Positions 8,818 to 16,409 of a stretch of DNA of 64,000 bases are shown one piece after another. This DNA is from Streptomyces narbonensis (lineage in GTDB: Bacteria; Actinomycetota; Actinomycetes; Streptomycetales; Streptomycetaceae), in contig NZ_BMSF01000021.1 in the NCBI RefSeq assembly GCF_014649015.1, positions 1-64,000 on the forward strand, written 5' to 3'. The translations under genes were made by a program, and so were the position numbers. The notes below the pieces were generated by a model. The model was not told the origin of the DNA, made no database searches, and saw nothing but the letters and a program-made list of their open reading frames with translations. The first letter of the stretch is position 1. Each line of letters opens with the position of its first letter.

Positions 8818-8880
8818 CAGTCACGTGCATCACGCGTCACGTGCATCACGCTTCACGCGCATCACCGCTTCACGTGCACG
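8818..8880. repeat. Short imperfect tandem repeats (CACGTGCATCACG-like)
   Basis: Units of TCACGTGCATCACGCG occur twice back to back, then two degraded copies (TTCACGCGCATCACC, TTCACGTGCACGC). The array lies between the right end of the insertion element and the kynureninase stop, and its last copy runs into that gene's 3' end. Confidence 0.5.
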
Positions 8881-10075
8881 CACGCAATGCCTCGACGGCC
8901 GAGAAGATGTCGGTGTAGGAGATGTAGAGGCTGTTGAACCCGAAGCGCAGCAGTCCGGGAGGACGCACGTCTCCCATGACCCCCCGCTTGTTCACGGCCC
9001 GCATGATCCGCTCCGCCTCCGGATGGCGCAGCGTCACCTGGCTTCCGCGCTGATCGCCGCGGCGCGGCGTGACCAGCTCGAATCCGCACCCGGCCAGGTG
9101 GGTGTCGACCGCCTCGATGAAGAAGTCCCCGAGCGCCACGTTCTTCTCGCGGACCGCGGTCATCTCCACGTCGTCGAAGACGTCGAGTGCCGCGTCCAGG
9201 GCCAGCATGGACAGGATGTTCGGAGAGCCGACCCGCAACCGTCCGATTCCGGTCGTGGGTTCGTAGTCGGGCACCATCGCGAACGGATCCGCGTGTCCGT
9301 GCCAGCCGCACAGGGGCTGATCGATGGCCCTGTGATGGCGGCGGGCCGCGTAGACGAACCCCGGGGCACCCGGTCCGCCCGACAGGAACTTGTACGAGCA
9401 CCCCACCGCGAAGTCCACGCCGTCCGCGTCGAGGGTCAGCGGGAGGGCGCCGACGGCATGGCAGAGGTCCCAGACGACGAGCGCGCCGACGTCGTGCGCC
9501 GTGTCCGTGACCGCGTGGACGTCCCAGAGTTCGCCGGTGCGGAAGTCCACGGCCCCGGCCGTGACGACAGCGACCCGCTCACCCAGCCGGCGGAGGGTGG
9601 ACGCCATGTCGGGCATGGGTACCCGGCGGACCTCCAACCCGAGAATGCGGGCGACCGAAGCGGCCAGGTAGTCGTTCGTGGGGAAGCCGCCTTCCTCGAT
9701 CAGGAGCAGTCGGCGATCCGGGCGCAACCGGGCCGCGGCTGTCAGCACGTTGAACAGGTGGACCGACGTCGAATCACCCACGGCGGTCTGGCCGGCCCGC
9801 GCGCCGAGCAGACGCCCGACGCGGTCGCCGACCCGCAGCGGCACGTCCCACCAGCCGTCATCGGTCCAGACGTTGATGAGGTGCCGACCCCAGTTCTCGA
9901 CGATGGCCGTCTGGACGGCCGACGGCACGCCGACGGACAGCGCGCCGAGGGAGTTGCCGTCCAGGTACACCACGCCTTCCGGCAGCGAGTACCTGGTGCG
10001 CATCGCGCTCAGAGGATCGGTCCGGTCGAGCCGTTCGGCGGTTTCCCGACTGGGGGTGGGCATGTCTGTCTCCAT
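8870..10075 (-). CDS. Kynureninase
   Basis: A PLP enzyme of 401 residues that cleaves kynurenine (or a substituted kynurenine) to anthranilate and alanine. Family features: YLDGNSLG near the N-terminus, VWDLCHAVGA with the Asp that contacts the PLP ring, the PLP-binding Lys in GCSYKFLSGGPG, and RVGSPNILSM near the end. The start was set at 10075 (METDMPTP) because GGAG sits six bases upstream; a longer frame to 10147 has no ribosome site. It is the last gene of the minus-strand run with flavin reductase, halogenase, formamidase and dioxygenase, so its substrate is probably 4-chlorokynurenine, giving 4-chloroanthranilate. A role in plain tryptophan catabolism is less likely given these neighbours. 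Confidence 0.9.
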   Translation of the reverse strand: METDMPTPSRETAERLDRTDPLSAMRTRYSLPEGVVYLDGNSLGALSVGVPSAVQTAIVENWGRHLINVWTDDGWWDVPLRVGDRVGRLLGARAGQTAVGDSTSVHLFNVLTAAARLRPDRRLLLIEEGGFPTNDYLAASVARILGLEVRRVPMPDMASTLRRLGERVAVVTAGAVDFRTGELWDVHAVTDTAHDVGALVVWDLCHAVGALPLTLDADGVDFAVGCSYKFLSGGPGAPGFVYAARRHHRAIDQPLCGWHGHADPFAMVPDYEPTTGIGRLRVGSPNILSMLALDAALDVFDDVEMTAVREKNVALGDFFIEAVDTHLAGCGFELVTPRRGDQRGSQVTLRHPEAERIMRAVNKRGVMGDVRPPGLLRFGFNSLYISYTDIFSAVEALRACT

Positions 10076-10200
10076 CCGGATCTCCGTGCCGGCCAGGGCC
10101 TGACGGGTGTGTTGCAGAAGGCTTGGTTCCGGGTATTTCCCCTGCACGGGCGGGGTGTTGCGGGCTGAGCCGGTGTGGGCGTCCCGGTGGTGGCCGGCCG

Positions 10201-10287
10201 TGCTGCTGCCGGCGGCGCGGCAGCGTCCTCCACCACGCTGTCCAGGCCTTCGCCCACATGCACACCCTCGCCGCCCTCACCGCATGA
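10201..10287 (+). pseudogene. Remnant of an IS5-type transposase C-terminus
   Basis: The frame ending at the TGA at 10285-10287 reads HHAVQAFAHMHTLAALTA. This matches the C-terminal pattern of the intact transposase at 6947-7717 (VHHAMLGIAHMHNLTLTE). Upstream sequence no longer reads as a transposase, so this is a decayed 3' fragment on the opposite strand from the intact copy. Confidence 0.6.
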
Positions 10288-10342
10288 CCAGACCACTCCA
10301 AGACCAGCCGTGACCTGCCCGGACATCACCGTCTGCGATGCC

Positions 10343-10900
10343 TCAGTCCGACGGGGAAGCATCGCGGGGGCACAGCGCGCTCTGCCGCGCCACCTGCTCG
10401 AACCACACGTTGTACCGCTGCCGGCCGTACAGCAGTGGGACCCGCCCCCTGTGCAGGGTGACGTCGCTGACCTCACCGAACACGACGACGTGGCTTCCGC
10501 CGTCTCCCGTGCTCGTGACCCGGCAGTCCGCGATGGCGTGCGCATGCTCGGCGATGTGCGGCCCACAGCGGCCCATCGACCAGTCCACCAGGTCGAAGCG
10601 CCGGGTCTTCACCGGTGACCCGAACAGCTCGGCGACGTGCTGGGCGTCGGCGTGCAGGAGATTCACCGCGAACCGCCCACAGCGGATGACCGCGTCGAGC
10701 GTCGGGCTCTCCCGGCGCAGGCAGACCAGCAGGGTCGGCGGGGTGCCGGTGACGCTGCACAGGGCCGAGCAGGTCATGCCGCGGGGCTCCCCGTCGTGAT
10801 CCAGCGACGTCACCACGGCGACCCCGGTCGGGAACTCCGACATGAGCGACCGGAAGACATCCAGCGGAACGACTCCGGCGGCTGAAGGTGTCTCGGGCAT
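10343..10900 (-). CDS. NAD(P)H:flavin reductase (halogenase partner)
   Basis: A 185-residue protein of the flavin reductase-like FMN-binding family. It supplies free reduced FAD to a flavin-dependent halogenase. Visible family features: FPTGVAVVTSLD near the N-terminus, GMTCSALCSVTGTPPTLLVCL for flavin binding, and FAVNLL. Two adjacent ATG codons occur (10903 and 10900). The downstream one was chosen because the AGGAG is too close to the first. It lies directly after the halogenase in the same operon, which defines its partner. Confidence 0.85.
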   Translation of the reverse strand: MPETPSAAGVVPLDVFRSLMSEFPTGVAVVTSLDHDGEPRGMTCSALCSVTGTPPTLLVCLRRESPTLDAVIRCGRFAVNLLHADAQHVAELFGSPVKTRRFDLVDWSMGRCGPHIAEHAHAIADCRVTSTGDGGSHVVVFGEVSDVTLHRGRVPLLYGRQRYNVWFEQVARQSALCPRDASPSD

Positions 10901-10954
10901 CATGCTCCTCTGCGTCTCGCTGTGTCCGGCCGCTGTCTCGGCGCCGGGAAGCGC

Positions 10955-12547
10955 CTACTTCCCGTGGAGCCGGCGTAGGTAGGTGTGCATCGGGGGCAGG
11001 GTGTCGAGCAGCTCGTCCCGTCGCCGCTGGACCTGCGCGAACACCGCTTCGGCGGACTCGACCGACTCCGGTCGGTAGCCGAGCGGCGTGGGATCGTGTT
11101 CCGGCATCATGCCGAGACCGGAGAACACGCAGTAGTAGTTGGCGTTGCTCCAGAAGTTCCGGAACTCGGCATCGAAGTTTCCGTAGTAGGTACCCTCGTC
11201 GGTCACCGGCAGGTCCACCCCGAGGCCGGCCTTGTACATCTCGACCTTGTGGAGGAACTCCGGCGCCAGTTCCAGCTCCTTGCACGCCCGCCAGTACGGC
11301 GTGTCATCGCGCGGTGCGAAGCTGAAATGGCCCTGGATGAAGTCCCTCGTGTCGTCGAACATCGACTCGATCTCGCTGTTGAACCTGTTCCTCAGCACCG
11401 GATCGAATCGCTTGTCCGGGAAGTTCCTCACGAGGTGGTAGAGAGCGGCGTAGGTGAAGTAGATCCCGGTGGACTCCAGTGGTTCCAGGAAGCACGACGA
11501 AAGGCCGATTCCCACACAGTTCTTCACCCATGCCCGCCGGTTCCGGCCGACCCGGAACCGCACGTGGTTCATCGGATGCGTGTCCGGGGAGATGCCCCAC
11601 ATCTCGCAGAACTCCCGGGTGGCCTCCTCCTCCGAGGTGAACCGGCTGGAGTACACGTACCCGGTGCCGAAACGGCCGAGCATCGGTATCTTCCAGGCCC
11701 AGCCGGAGCTCATCGCTATCGAGGAGGTGAACGGTTCGATGCCGTGCTCCTCGTCGTCGTGCTCCACCCTGGTCGCCACCGCCCGGTCGTTGAGCAGGTG
11801 GTCACTCATGTCCAGGAACGGCTCCTTCATCACCTGGTTGATCAGGAGGCTGCGGAAACCGGAGCAGTCGATGAACAGATCCGCCTCCAGCCTGCGTCCT
11901 GTTTCCGTGGTGACGGCGACGAGCCGGCCCTGCTGATCGGTCTCCGCCGCGACGAACCTGTCCTCGATGTGTGTCGCCCCCTGCTTGCCGGTGGCGAATC
12001 TGCGCAGGAAGTCGGCGACGAGGTCGGCGTCGAAATGCCAGGCGTAACTCGCCACCCGCCGGCCGTCCAGGAAGCGGGGAGAGAGTTTCCGATCGAAGAG
12101 CGCCGGCTGCGGGTAGCAGGAGCGGTCGAACGGCTCATCGGTCAGGCCGTTGAGTTTCTTGTACGTCCAGTAATGCGACAGCGGCAGGTCGTCGTGGTTG
12201 GGCAGCAGGCCGAAGAGGTGGTCGAACTGGTCGCCGTACTGTCCGTAGGGCCGTGGGCCCGCCATACCGGCGCCCGGAGTACGCCAGTTGATGAACCTGA
12301 TGCCCATCTTGTAACTGGCGTTGCACTCCGGCATCCACTCTTCTTCGGTCAGTCCCAGATAGTCGAAGAACACCCGCTGGAGATTGGGGATCGTGGCCTC
12401 GCCGACGCCGATCTTCGGAATGGCCGGCGCTTCCAGCACGGTGATCCGGACGGACTGGCCGAGTGCCTTGCCGAGGTAGGAGGCGGCCATCCAGCCTGCC
12501 GTACCGCCTCCGAGCACGAGTATCTTCTTGATCAGGTTGTCGCTCAT
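10955..12547 (-). CDS. FADH2-dependent tryptophan halogenase, probable 6-halogenase
   Basis: A 530-residue enzyme that chlorinates free tryptophan through hypochlorous acid bound at a lysine. Visible features: the FAD motif GGGTAGWMAASYL at residues 13-25, catalytic Lys 80 in NASYK, the halogenase signature SGWAWKIP, and the active-site Glu in CFLEPLESTGIYF. The length and local sequence (EWMPECNASYK, DDEEHGIEPFTSS, VGRNRRAWVKNCVG) are closest to what I remember of Thal, KtzR and BorH, which act at C6. Regiochemistry by resemblance is an inference. The start ATG overlaps the formamidase stop (ATGA), so it is translationally coupled. With the dioxygenase and formamidase it should yield 4-chlorokynurenine, as described for taromycin. 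Confidence 0.95.
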   Translation of the reverse strand: MSDNLIKKILVLGGGTAGWMAASYLGKALGQSVRITVLEAPAIPKIGVGEATIPNLQRVFFDYLGLTEEEWMPECNASYKMGIRFINWRTPGAGMAGPRPYGQYGDQFDHLFGLLPNHDDLPLSHYWTYKKLNGLTDEPFDRSCYPQPALFDRKLSPRFLDGRRVASYAWHFDADLVADFLRRFATGKQGATHIEDRFVAAETDQQGRLVAVTTETGRRLEADLFIDCSGFRSLLINQVMKEPFLDMSDHLLNDRAVATRVEHDDEEHGIEPFTSSIAMSSGWAWKIPMLGRFGTGYVYSSRFTSEEEATREFCEMWGISPDTHPMNHVRFRVGRNRRAWVKNCVGIGLSSCFLEPLESTGIYFTYAALYHLVRNFPDKRFDPVLRNRFNSEIESMFDDTRDFIQGHFSFAPRDDTPYWRACKELELAPEFLHKVEMYKAGLGVDLPVTDEGTYYGNFDAEFRNFWSNANYYCVFSGLGMMPEHDPTPLGYRPESVESAEAVFAQVQRRRDELLDTLPPMHTYLRRLHGK

Positions 12548-13473
12548 GCGCGTCCAATGTCTCGGTGGGATCGAGCGGAGTCGCCTGCCGGCCTCCTGGA
12601 TGGCCGTCCGGGCAGCCCGAGTTGACGGAGCACCGCGGCCCCGAGGTCACTGGCGGGATCGTCCAGGTCGAAGGTGATGTCGAAGTGGTTCCGGTGCGTG
12701 ATCACCAGATCGTGAACGGCGGCCGAACGAGGCGTGGCGGCCTCGACGAGCTCGCGGTGCTGCCGCGCGAACTCGGCGGTCTCGGCGCCGCCGCGCGCCA
12801 CGACCAGCGGTGGCAGCCGGTCCGGGAGGTGGCGGATCGGGCTGAGCCGGGCCGCCGCCTCGGCATCGAGCCCCAGGGGGTCGTTGACGTAGGTGAGCCG
12901 GACCGGCTCGAGGTCGTACACACCGCTGAGCAGGACCGCTCCGGCGATCACGTCCGCTGGAGTTGTGCCTCCGGGCATCCAGCCGTCGAGCAGCGCCATC
13001 AGCGCCAGATGAGCGCCGGCGCTGCTTCCGGCGAGCACGATCCGCCCGCTGTCGACCCCGAGATCCTGGGCGTGCTCCACGAGCCACCAGACGGCGCGTC
13101 GTACCTGGTCGACGATCTCGTCGACCCGGTACCGCGGAGCCAGCCCGTAGCCGATCGCCGCGAACGCCGCGCCCGCCGGCACGAGCCGGCGCGCGGGAAA
13201 GGAGGAGTCGTCCTTGCCGAGTTCCTGCCAGTAGCCGCCGTGCACGAACACCAGGAGCGGCGCCTTCGGACCGGGCGCCGGGAAGAAGTCGAGGCGTTCG
13301 CAGGGCAGCGGTCCGTACGGCATGCCGGCGTTCACCGGCAGCTCGCTCCTCGTTCGTGCGCTCCGCTTCGTGTAGCGGGTGAGGAACGCGGACATGTCGT
13401 CCACGCAGGAGCTCGGGGAGTACTGCCGATCAAGCTCGGTCCGGTCGTACCGGCCGTAGACGGGGAAACTCAA
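12544..13473 (-). CDS. Kynurenine formamidase (alpha/beta hydrolase)
   Basis: A hydrolase of about 309 residues that removes the formyl group from N-formylkynurenine. Features: the HGGYW oxyanion motif, nucleophile Ser in GSSAGAH, and a C-terminal His in HRNHFDI, as in the esterase-type kynurenine formamidases. The start was placed at a TTG (13473) preceded by GGAGG six bases away; an upstream GTG at 13491 has no ribosome site. It lies between the dioxygenase and the halogenase and overlaps the latter by four bases. It is the only formamidase seen, so it may also serve the second tryptophan pathway in this window. Confidence 0.85.
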   Translation of the reverse strand: MSFPVYGRYDRTELDRQYSPSSCVDDMSAFLTRYTKRSARTRSELPVNAGMPYGPLPCERLDFFPAPGPKAPLLVFVHGGYWQELGKDDSSFPARRLVPAGAAFAAIGYGLAPRYRVDEIVDQVRRAVWWLVEHAQDLGVDSGRIVLAGSSAGAHLALMALLDGWMPGGTTPADVIAGAVLLSGVYDLEPVRLTYVNDPLGLDAEAAARLSPIRHLPDRLPPLVVARGGAETAEFARQHRELVEAATPRSAAVHDLVITHRNHFDITFDLDDPASDLGAAVLRQLGLPGRPSRRPAGDSARSHRDIGRA

Positions 13474-13484
13474 TGATCGCCTCC
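13471..13484 (-). promoter_or_regulatory. Ribosome site deciding a TTG start
   Basis: On the minus strand GGAGG, six bases, then TTG. This places the formamidase start at 13473. Confidence 0.6.
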
Positions 13485-13504
13485 AAATCACCGGGAGATC
13501 AGCG

Positions 13505-14410
13505 TCAGATGGCGGTACGGGCGGCCAACAGCTCCGGAAAGAACCGGTGTTCGGCCACCTTGCGCAGCCAGCTGACGCCGGAGGTTCCGCCGGTGCCGGG
13601 CTTGTGGCCGAGTATGCGTTCCACGATCAGCAGATGGGTGTAGCGCCATTGCGCGTAGTGGTGGTTCAGATCGGACAGTGCTTCGGCCAGAGCGTGCAGA
13701 TCCCGATGCTCGCGGGGCGACCAGTAGACCTGCGCCCATGCCTGTTCCACCGCGGCGTGCGGCTGGTACGGCGCGGCGAAGTCCCGCTCGACGCAGTGGG
13801 CGGGAACGCCCAGTCCCCGGCGCCGGAGCACGCCGAGCGCCGCGTCGTACAGGCTCGGTGCCCGCAGCGCGGCCATGACCTGCTCGTACGCCCAGGCCAC
13901 CGGCCGGTAGGGCTCCGCCAGTCGCGGAGCCTTGTTGCCTAGCGCGAACTCGAGTTGCCGGTACATGTAGGACTGGATGCCCGACGCCGAACCCAGCTCG
14001 TCGCGGAAGGCCGCGAACTCCGTCGTCGTCATGGTGCTCAGCGGCTCCCACGTCGTCGTGAGGACCCGCTGGACGCGCTCGACCCGTTGGAGGTACCGAA
14101 GTGCCTCGTCGAGGTCGTCCGCGAACAACAGGTCTCGTACCCGGTTGACCTCGGTGAACAGCAGCTTGAACAGCAGCTCCTGGATCTGGCCGGTGATGTA
14201 GAACGACAGCTCGGCGGGTTCGCTGGTGCGTGGGTGCTGGAGGGCGAGCAGGACGTCCACGTGGTGGTACCCGATGTAGGCGGTGCTCTCGGAGCCGTTC
14301 GCGACATCGAAATCGAGCATCGGCTCGCCGCCGGTGTTCTCCGCCCGCTGCCGTCGTTCCTCCTCGGTCAGCGGGGTGTAGGAGCGTGGGGCCGTACGCT
14401 CCGACGTCAT
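13505..14410 (-). CDS. Tryptophan 2,3-dioxygenase, full-length type, distal His replaced by Gly
   Basis: About 301 residues from ATG 14410 (an upstream ATG at 14428 is possible). A heme enzyme that opens the tryptophan indole ring to N-formylkynurenine. The proximal heme His is in WRYTHLLIVERILG, followed by the GTGGTSG loop, and the substrate-binding Arg is in FRDELGSASG. The distal active-site His (His55 of the Xanthomonas enzyme, in the pattern HQxxELWFK) is Gly 74 here: ITGQIQELLFK. The second dioxygenase in the window keeps that His. Published His55 mutants of other family members keep some activity, so it need not be dead. It is clustered with formamidase, halogenase and kynureninase, so chlorotryptophan may be its substrate. 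Confidence 0.9.
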   Translation of the reverse strand: MTSERTAPRSYTPLTEEERRQRAENTGGEPMLDFDVANGSESTAYIGYHHVDVLLALQHPRTSEPAELSFYITGQIQELLFKLLFTEVNRVRDLLFADDLDEALRYLQRVERVQRVLTTTWEPLSTMTTTEFAAFRDELGSASGIQSYMYRQLEFALGNKAPRLAEPYRPVAWAYEQVMAALRAPSLYDAALGVLRRRGLGVPAHCVERDFAAPYQPHAAVEQAWAQVYWSPREHRDLHALAEALSDLNHHYAQWRYTHLLIVERILGHKPGTGGTSGVSWLRKVAEHRFFPELLAARTAI

Positions 14411-14550
14411 CGAGACATCAACTCCCATCAGGTGTCATCCGGCGGTGCCGGATTTCGCAGGGCCGCCGGAGCATTGCACGCCGGTGCGGCCGGCGATCAG
14501 CAATCTTTCGCGTGTCATTCACGGAGCTCGTGACACGATCTCGGTCGACG

Positions 14551-16350
14551 TCACCCGGTCCCCCGCCCGCCCCGCGCCGCCTGCGCGGGGACGCCGGCGG
14601 AGATCAGCCCGGCGAGCTCGGAGATCGTCGGACGGGCGTAGAAGTCCTGCGGGTCGACCTCGACGCCGGTTCGGTCGCTGATCTCCACGATGATCCTGAC
14701 GGCCATCAGCGAATGGCCGCCGAGCTCGAAGAAGTCGTCGTCGACGCCGACGGGTGACATCTGGGTGAGATCGCCCCACAGCTCGGCGAGCCACTGTTCC
14801 AGGGGATCGCCGGGGTCGCGGTAGTCAGAGCTCAGGTCCCCCCGGCCCGGCGGCGCGTACGCGGTGAGCGCGTCCCGGTCGACCTTGCCGTTGGCCGTCA
14901 GGGGCAGGGCGTCGAGCCAGACCAGGACCGCCGGGATCATGTACGGGGGGACAAGGGTTCCCAGGTGCGTGCGCAGGTCCTCGGAGAGCAGCGGTTCGTG
15001 GGCGGCGTAGAAGCCGACGAGGGAGCGCTCGTCTCCCGACGACGTGGCGACGATCGCGGCGTCCCTCACGTCCGGGTGCGCGCGCAGGGCGTGTTCCACA
15101 TCCCCCGGTTCGATCCGGAAGCCGCGGATCTTGACCTGCCGGTCCTCCCGCCCGAGGAAGTCGAGCGCACCGTCCTCGCCGCGAGATCCGAGGTCTCCGG
15201 TGCGGTACATGCGATCCCCCGGTACCGCCGAGAACGGGTTCGCCACGAACCGCTGAGCGGTCAGCGCCGGATCGTTGAGATAGCCGTGCGCCAGACCGGC
15301 GCCGGAGGCGTGGATGCGGCCCACCTGTCCGTCCGGCACGATCCCGAGGAGGTCGTCGAGCACGTGGACCGAGGTCCCGCCGATCGCCGGCCCTATCGGC
15401 ATCCGCGACGCCGTGACCGGTCCGTCCAGGGTCGCGCAGCAGGTGAACGTGGTGTTCTCGGTGGGGCCGTAGCCGTTGATCAGCGTCGTCCCGGTGAGTT
15501 CCGCCAGGGCGTCGTTGACCGACGCCACCGACAGCACGTCGCCGCCGGCGACCAGGGTCCTGAGTCCGCGTAGCCGCGCGGCGAGGCCTGACGCGACCAG
15601 GTGGTGGAACAACCCGGCGGTCAGCCACAGGATCGTGACGCCCTCGTCGCGCACGAGGTCGACGATCGCTCCGAGGGAGAGGGGGTGTTCCGGTGCGACC
15701 ACCAGCGTGCCGCCGTTGAGCAGGGGCCCCCAGATCTCCAGGGTCGAGGCGTCGAAGGCGACCGGGGCCAGTTGCAGGAAGACGTCGTCGGGCCCGATCG
15801 GCAGACAGCCCGCTCCGACCACCAGCCGTTCGATCGCCCGGTGCGGCACCATGACGCCCTTCGGCTTCCCGGACGATCCGGAGGTGTACGCGATGTAGGC
15901 CGTGCTCTCCGGTGACGTTCGGGTCTCCGGACGCGTCGCCGGCCGTCGCGCGGCGCACGCCGACAGCTCCGGCAGCGGACACCACGGCTGATCCCCCTCC
16001 ATGGCCGACGGCTTGTCGTCGTCGGTGACGACCAGCGCCGGACGGGCATCGAGCAGTATCGTCGCCCGCCGCTCCGCCGGCAGGCGGTGGTCCAACGCCA
16101 GATAGACACCGCCCGCCTTGAGTACGGCCACCAAGGTGACGATCAGATCAGCCGAGCGGCGCATCAGCAGCGCCACGGGGACCTCGGCGTCCACCCCTCG
16201 GGCGCGCAGTTCGTAAGCCAGCTGATTCGCCCGGCGGTCCAGCTCGGCGTAGGTGAGATCACCGTCGGCGGCGCGGACCGCGATCGCTTCCGGACGCTTC
16301 GCCGTCTGCTGCTCGAAGACCTCGATGACAGATGCCGCTGTGCCGGACAT
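14551..16350 (-). CDS. Stand-alone A-T didomain protein (Val-like code)
   Basis: 599 residues: an adenylation domain (YTSGSSGKPKG core, NGKVDR at the end) and a thiolation domain with LGGHSL. No condensation domain. Such proteins load one amino acid that a P450 or other enzyme modifies on the carrier. The specificity residues I read are D-A-L-W-V-G-G-T-F, closest to valine codes. The start was taken at ATG 16350 (MSGTAAS), because the frame upstream belongs to the oxidase gene in another phase. It lies between the berberine-bridge-type oxidase and the dioxygenase. The likely partners are the P450 at 5637-6881 or that oxidase. An aromatic (chloro)kynurenine substrate cannot be excluded. Confidence 0.9.
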   Translation of the reverse strand: MSGTAASVIEVFEQQTAKRPEAIAVRAADGDLTYAELDRRANQLAYELRARGVDAEVPVALLMRRSADLIVTLVAVLKAGGVYLALDHRLPAERRATILLDARPALVVTDDDKPSAMEGDQPWCPLPELSACAARRPATRPETRTSPESTAYIAYTSGSSGKPKGVMVPHRAIERLVVGAGCLPIGPDDVFLQLAPVAFDASTLEIWGPLLNGGTLVVAPEHPLSLGAIVDLVRDEGVTILWLTAGLFHHLVASGLAARLRGLRTLVAGGDVLSVASVNDALAELTGTTLINGYGPTENTTFTCCATLDGPVTASRMPIGPAIGGTSVHVLDDLLGIVPDGQVGRIHASGAGLAHGYLNDPALTAQRFVANPFSAVPGDRMYRTGDLGSRGEDGALDFLGREDRQVKIRGFRIEPGDVEHALRAHPDVRDAAIVATSSGDERSLVGFYAAHEPLLSEDLRTHLGTLVPPYMIPAVLVWLDALPLTANGKVDRDALTAYAPPGRGDLSSDYRDPGDPLEQWLAELWGDLTQMSPVGVDDDFFELGGHSLMAVRIIVEISDRTGVEVDPQDFYARPTISELAGLISAGVPAQAARGGRGTG

Positions 16351-16409
16351 CCAGGATCCCTTCTCCCGTACCGCGAGATCGTTGATCTGCCCTGACGGCC
16401 GGGGCTCGG

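Noticed and set aside
10076..10147. Longer N-terminus for kynureninase
   Set aside because: No ribosome site at 10147, and the added residues have no family match; GGAG fits ATG 10075.
1..14410. Left set as an actinomycin pathway (4-methyl-3-hydroxyanthranilate)
   Set aside because: TDO, formamidase and kynureninase fit, but in the left set there is no kynurenine 3-hydroxylase or C-methyltransferase, and a tryptophan halogenase is not part of that pathway. The rest of the NRPS would be needed to be certain.
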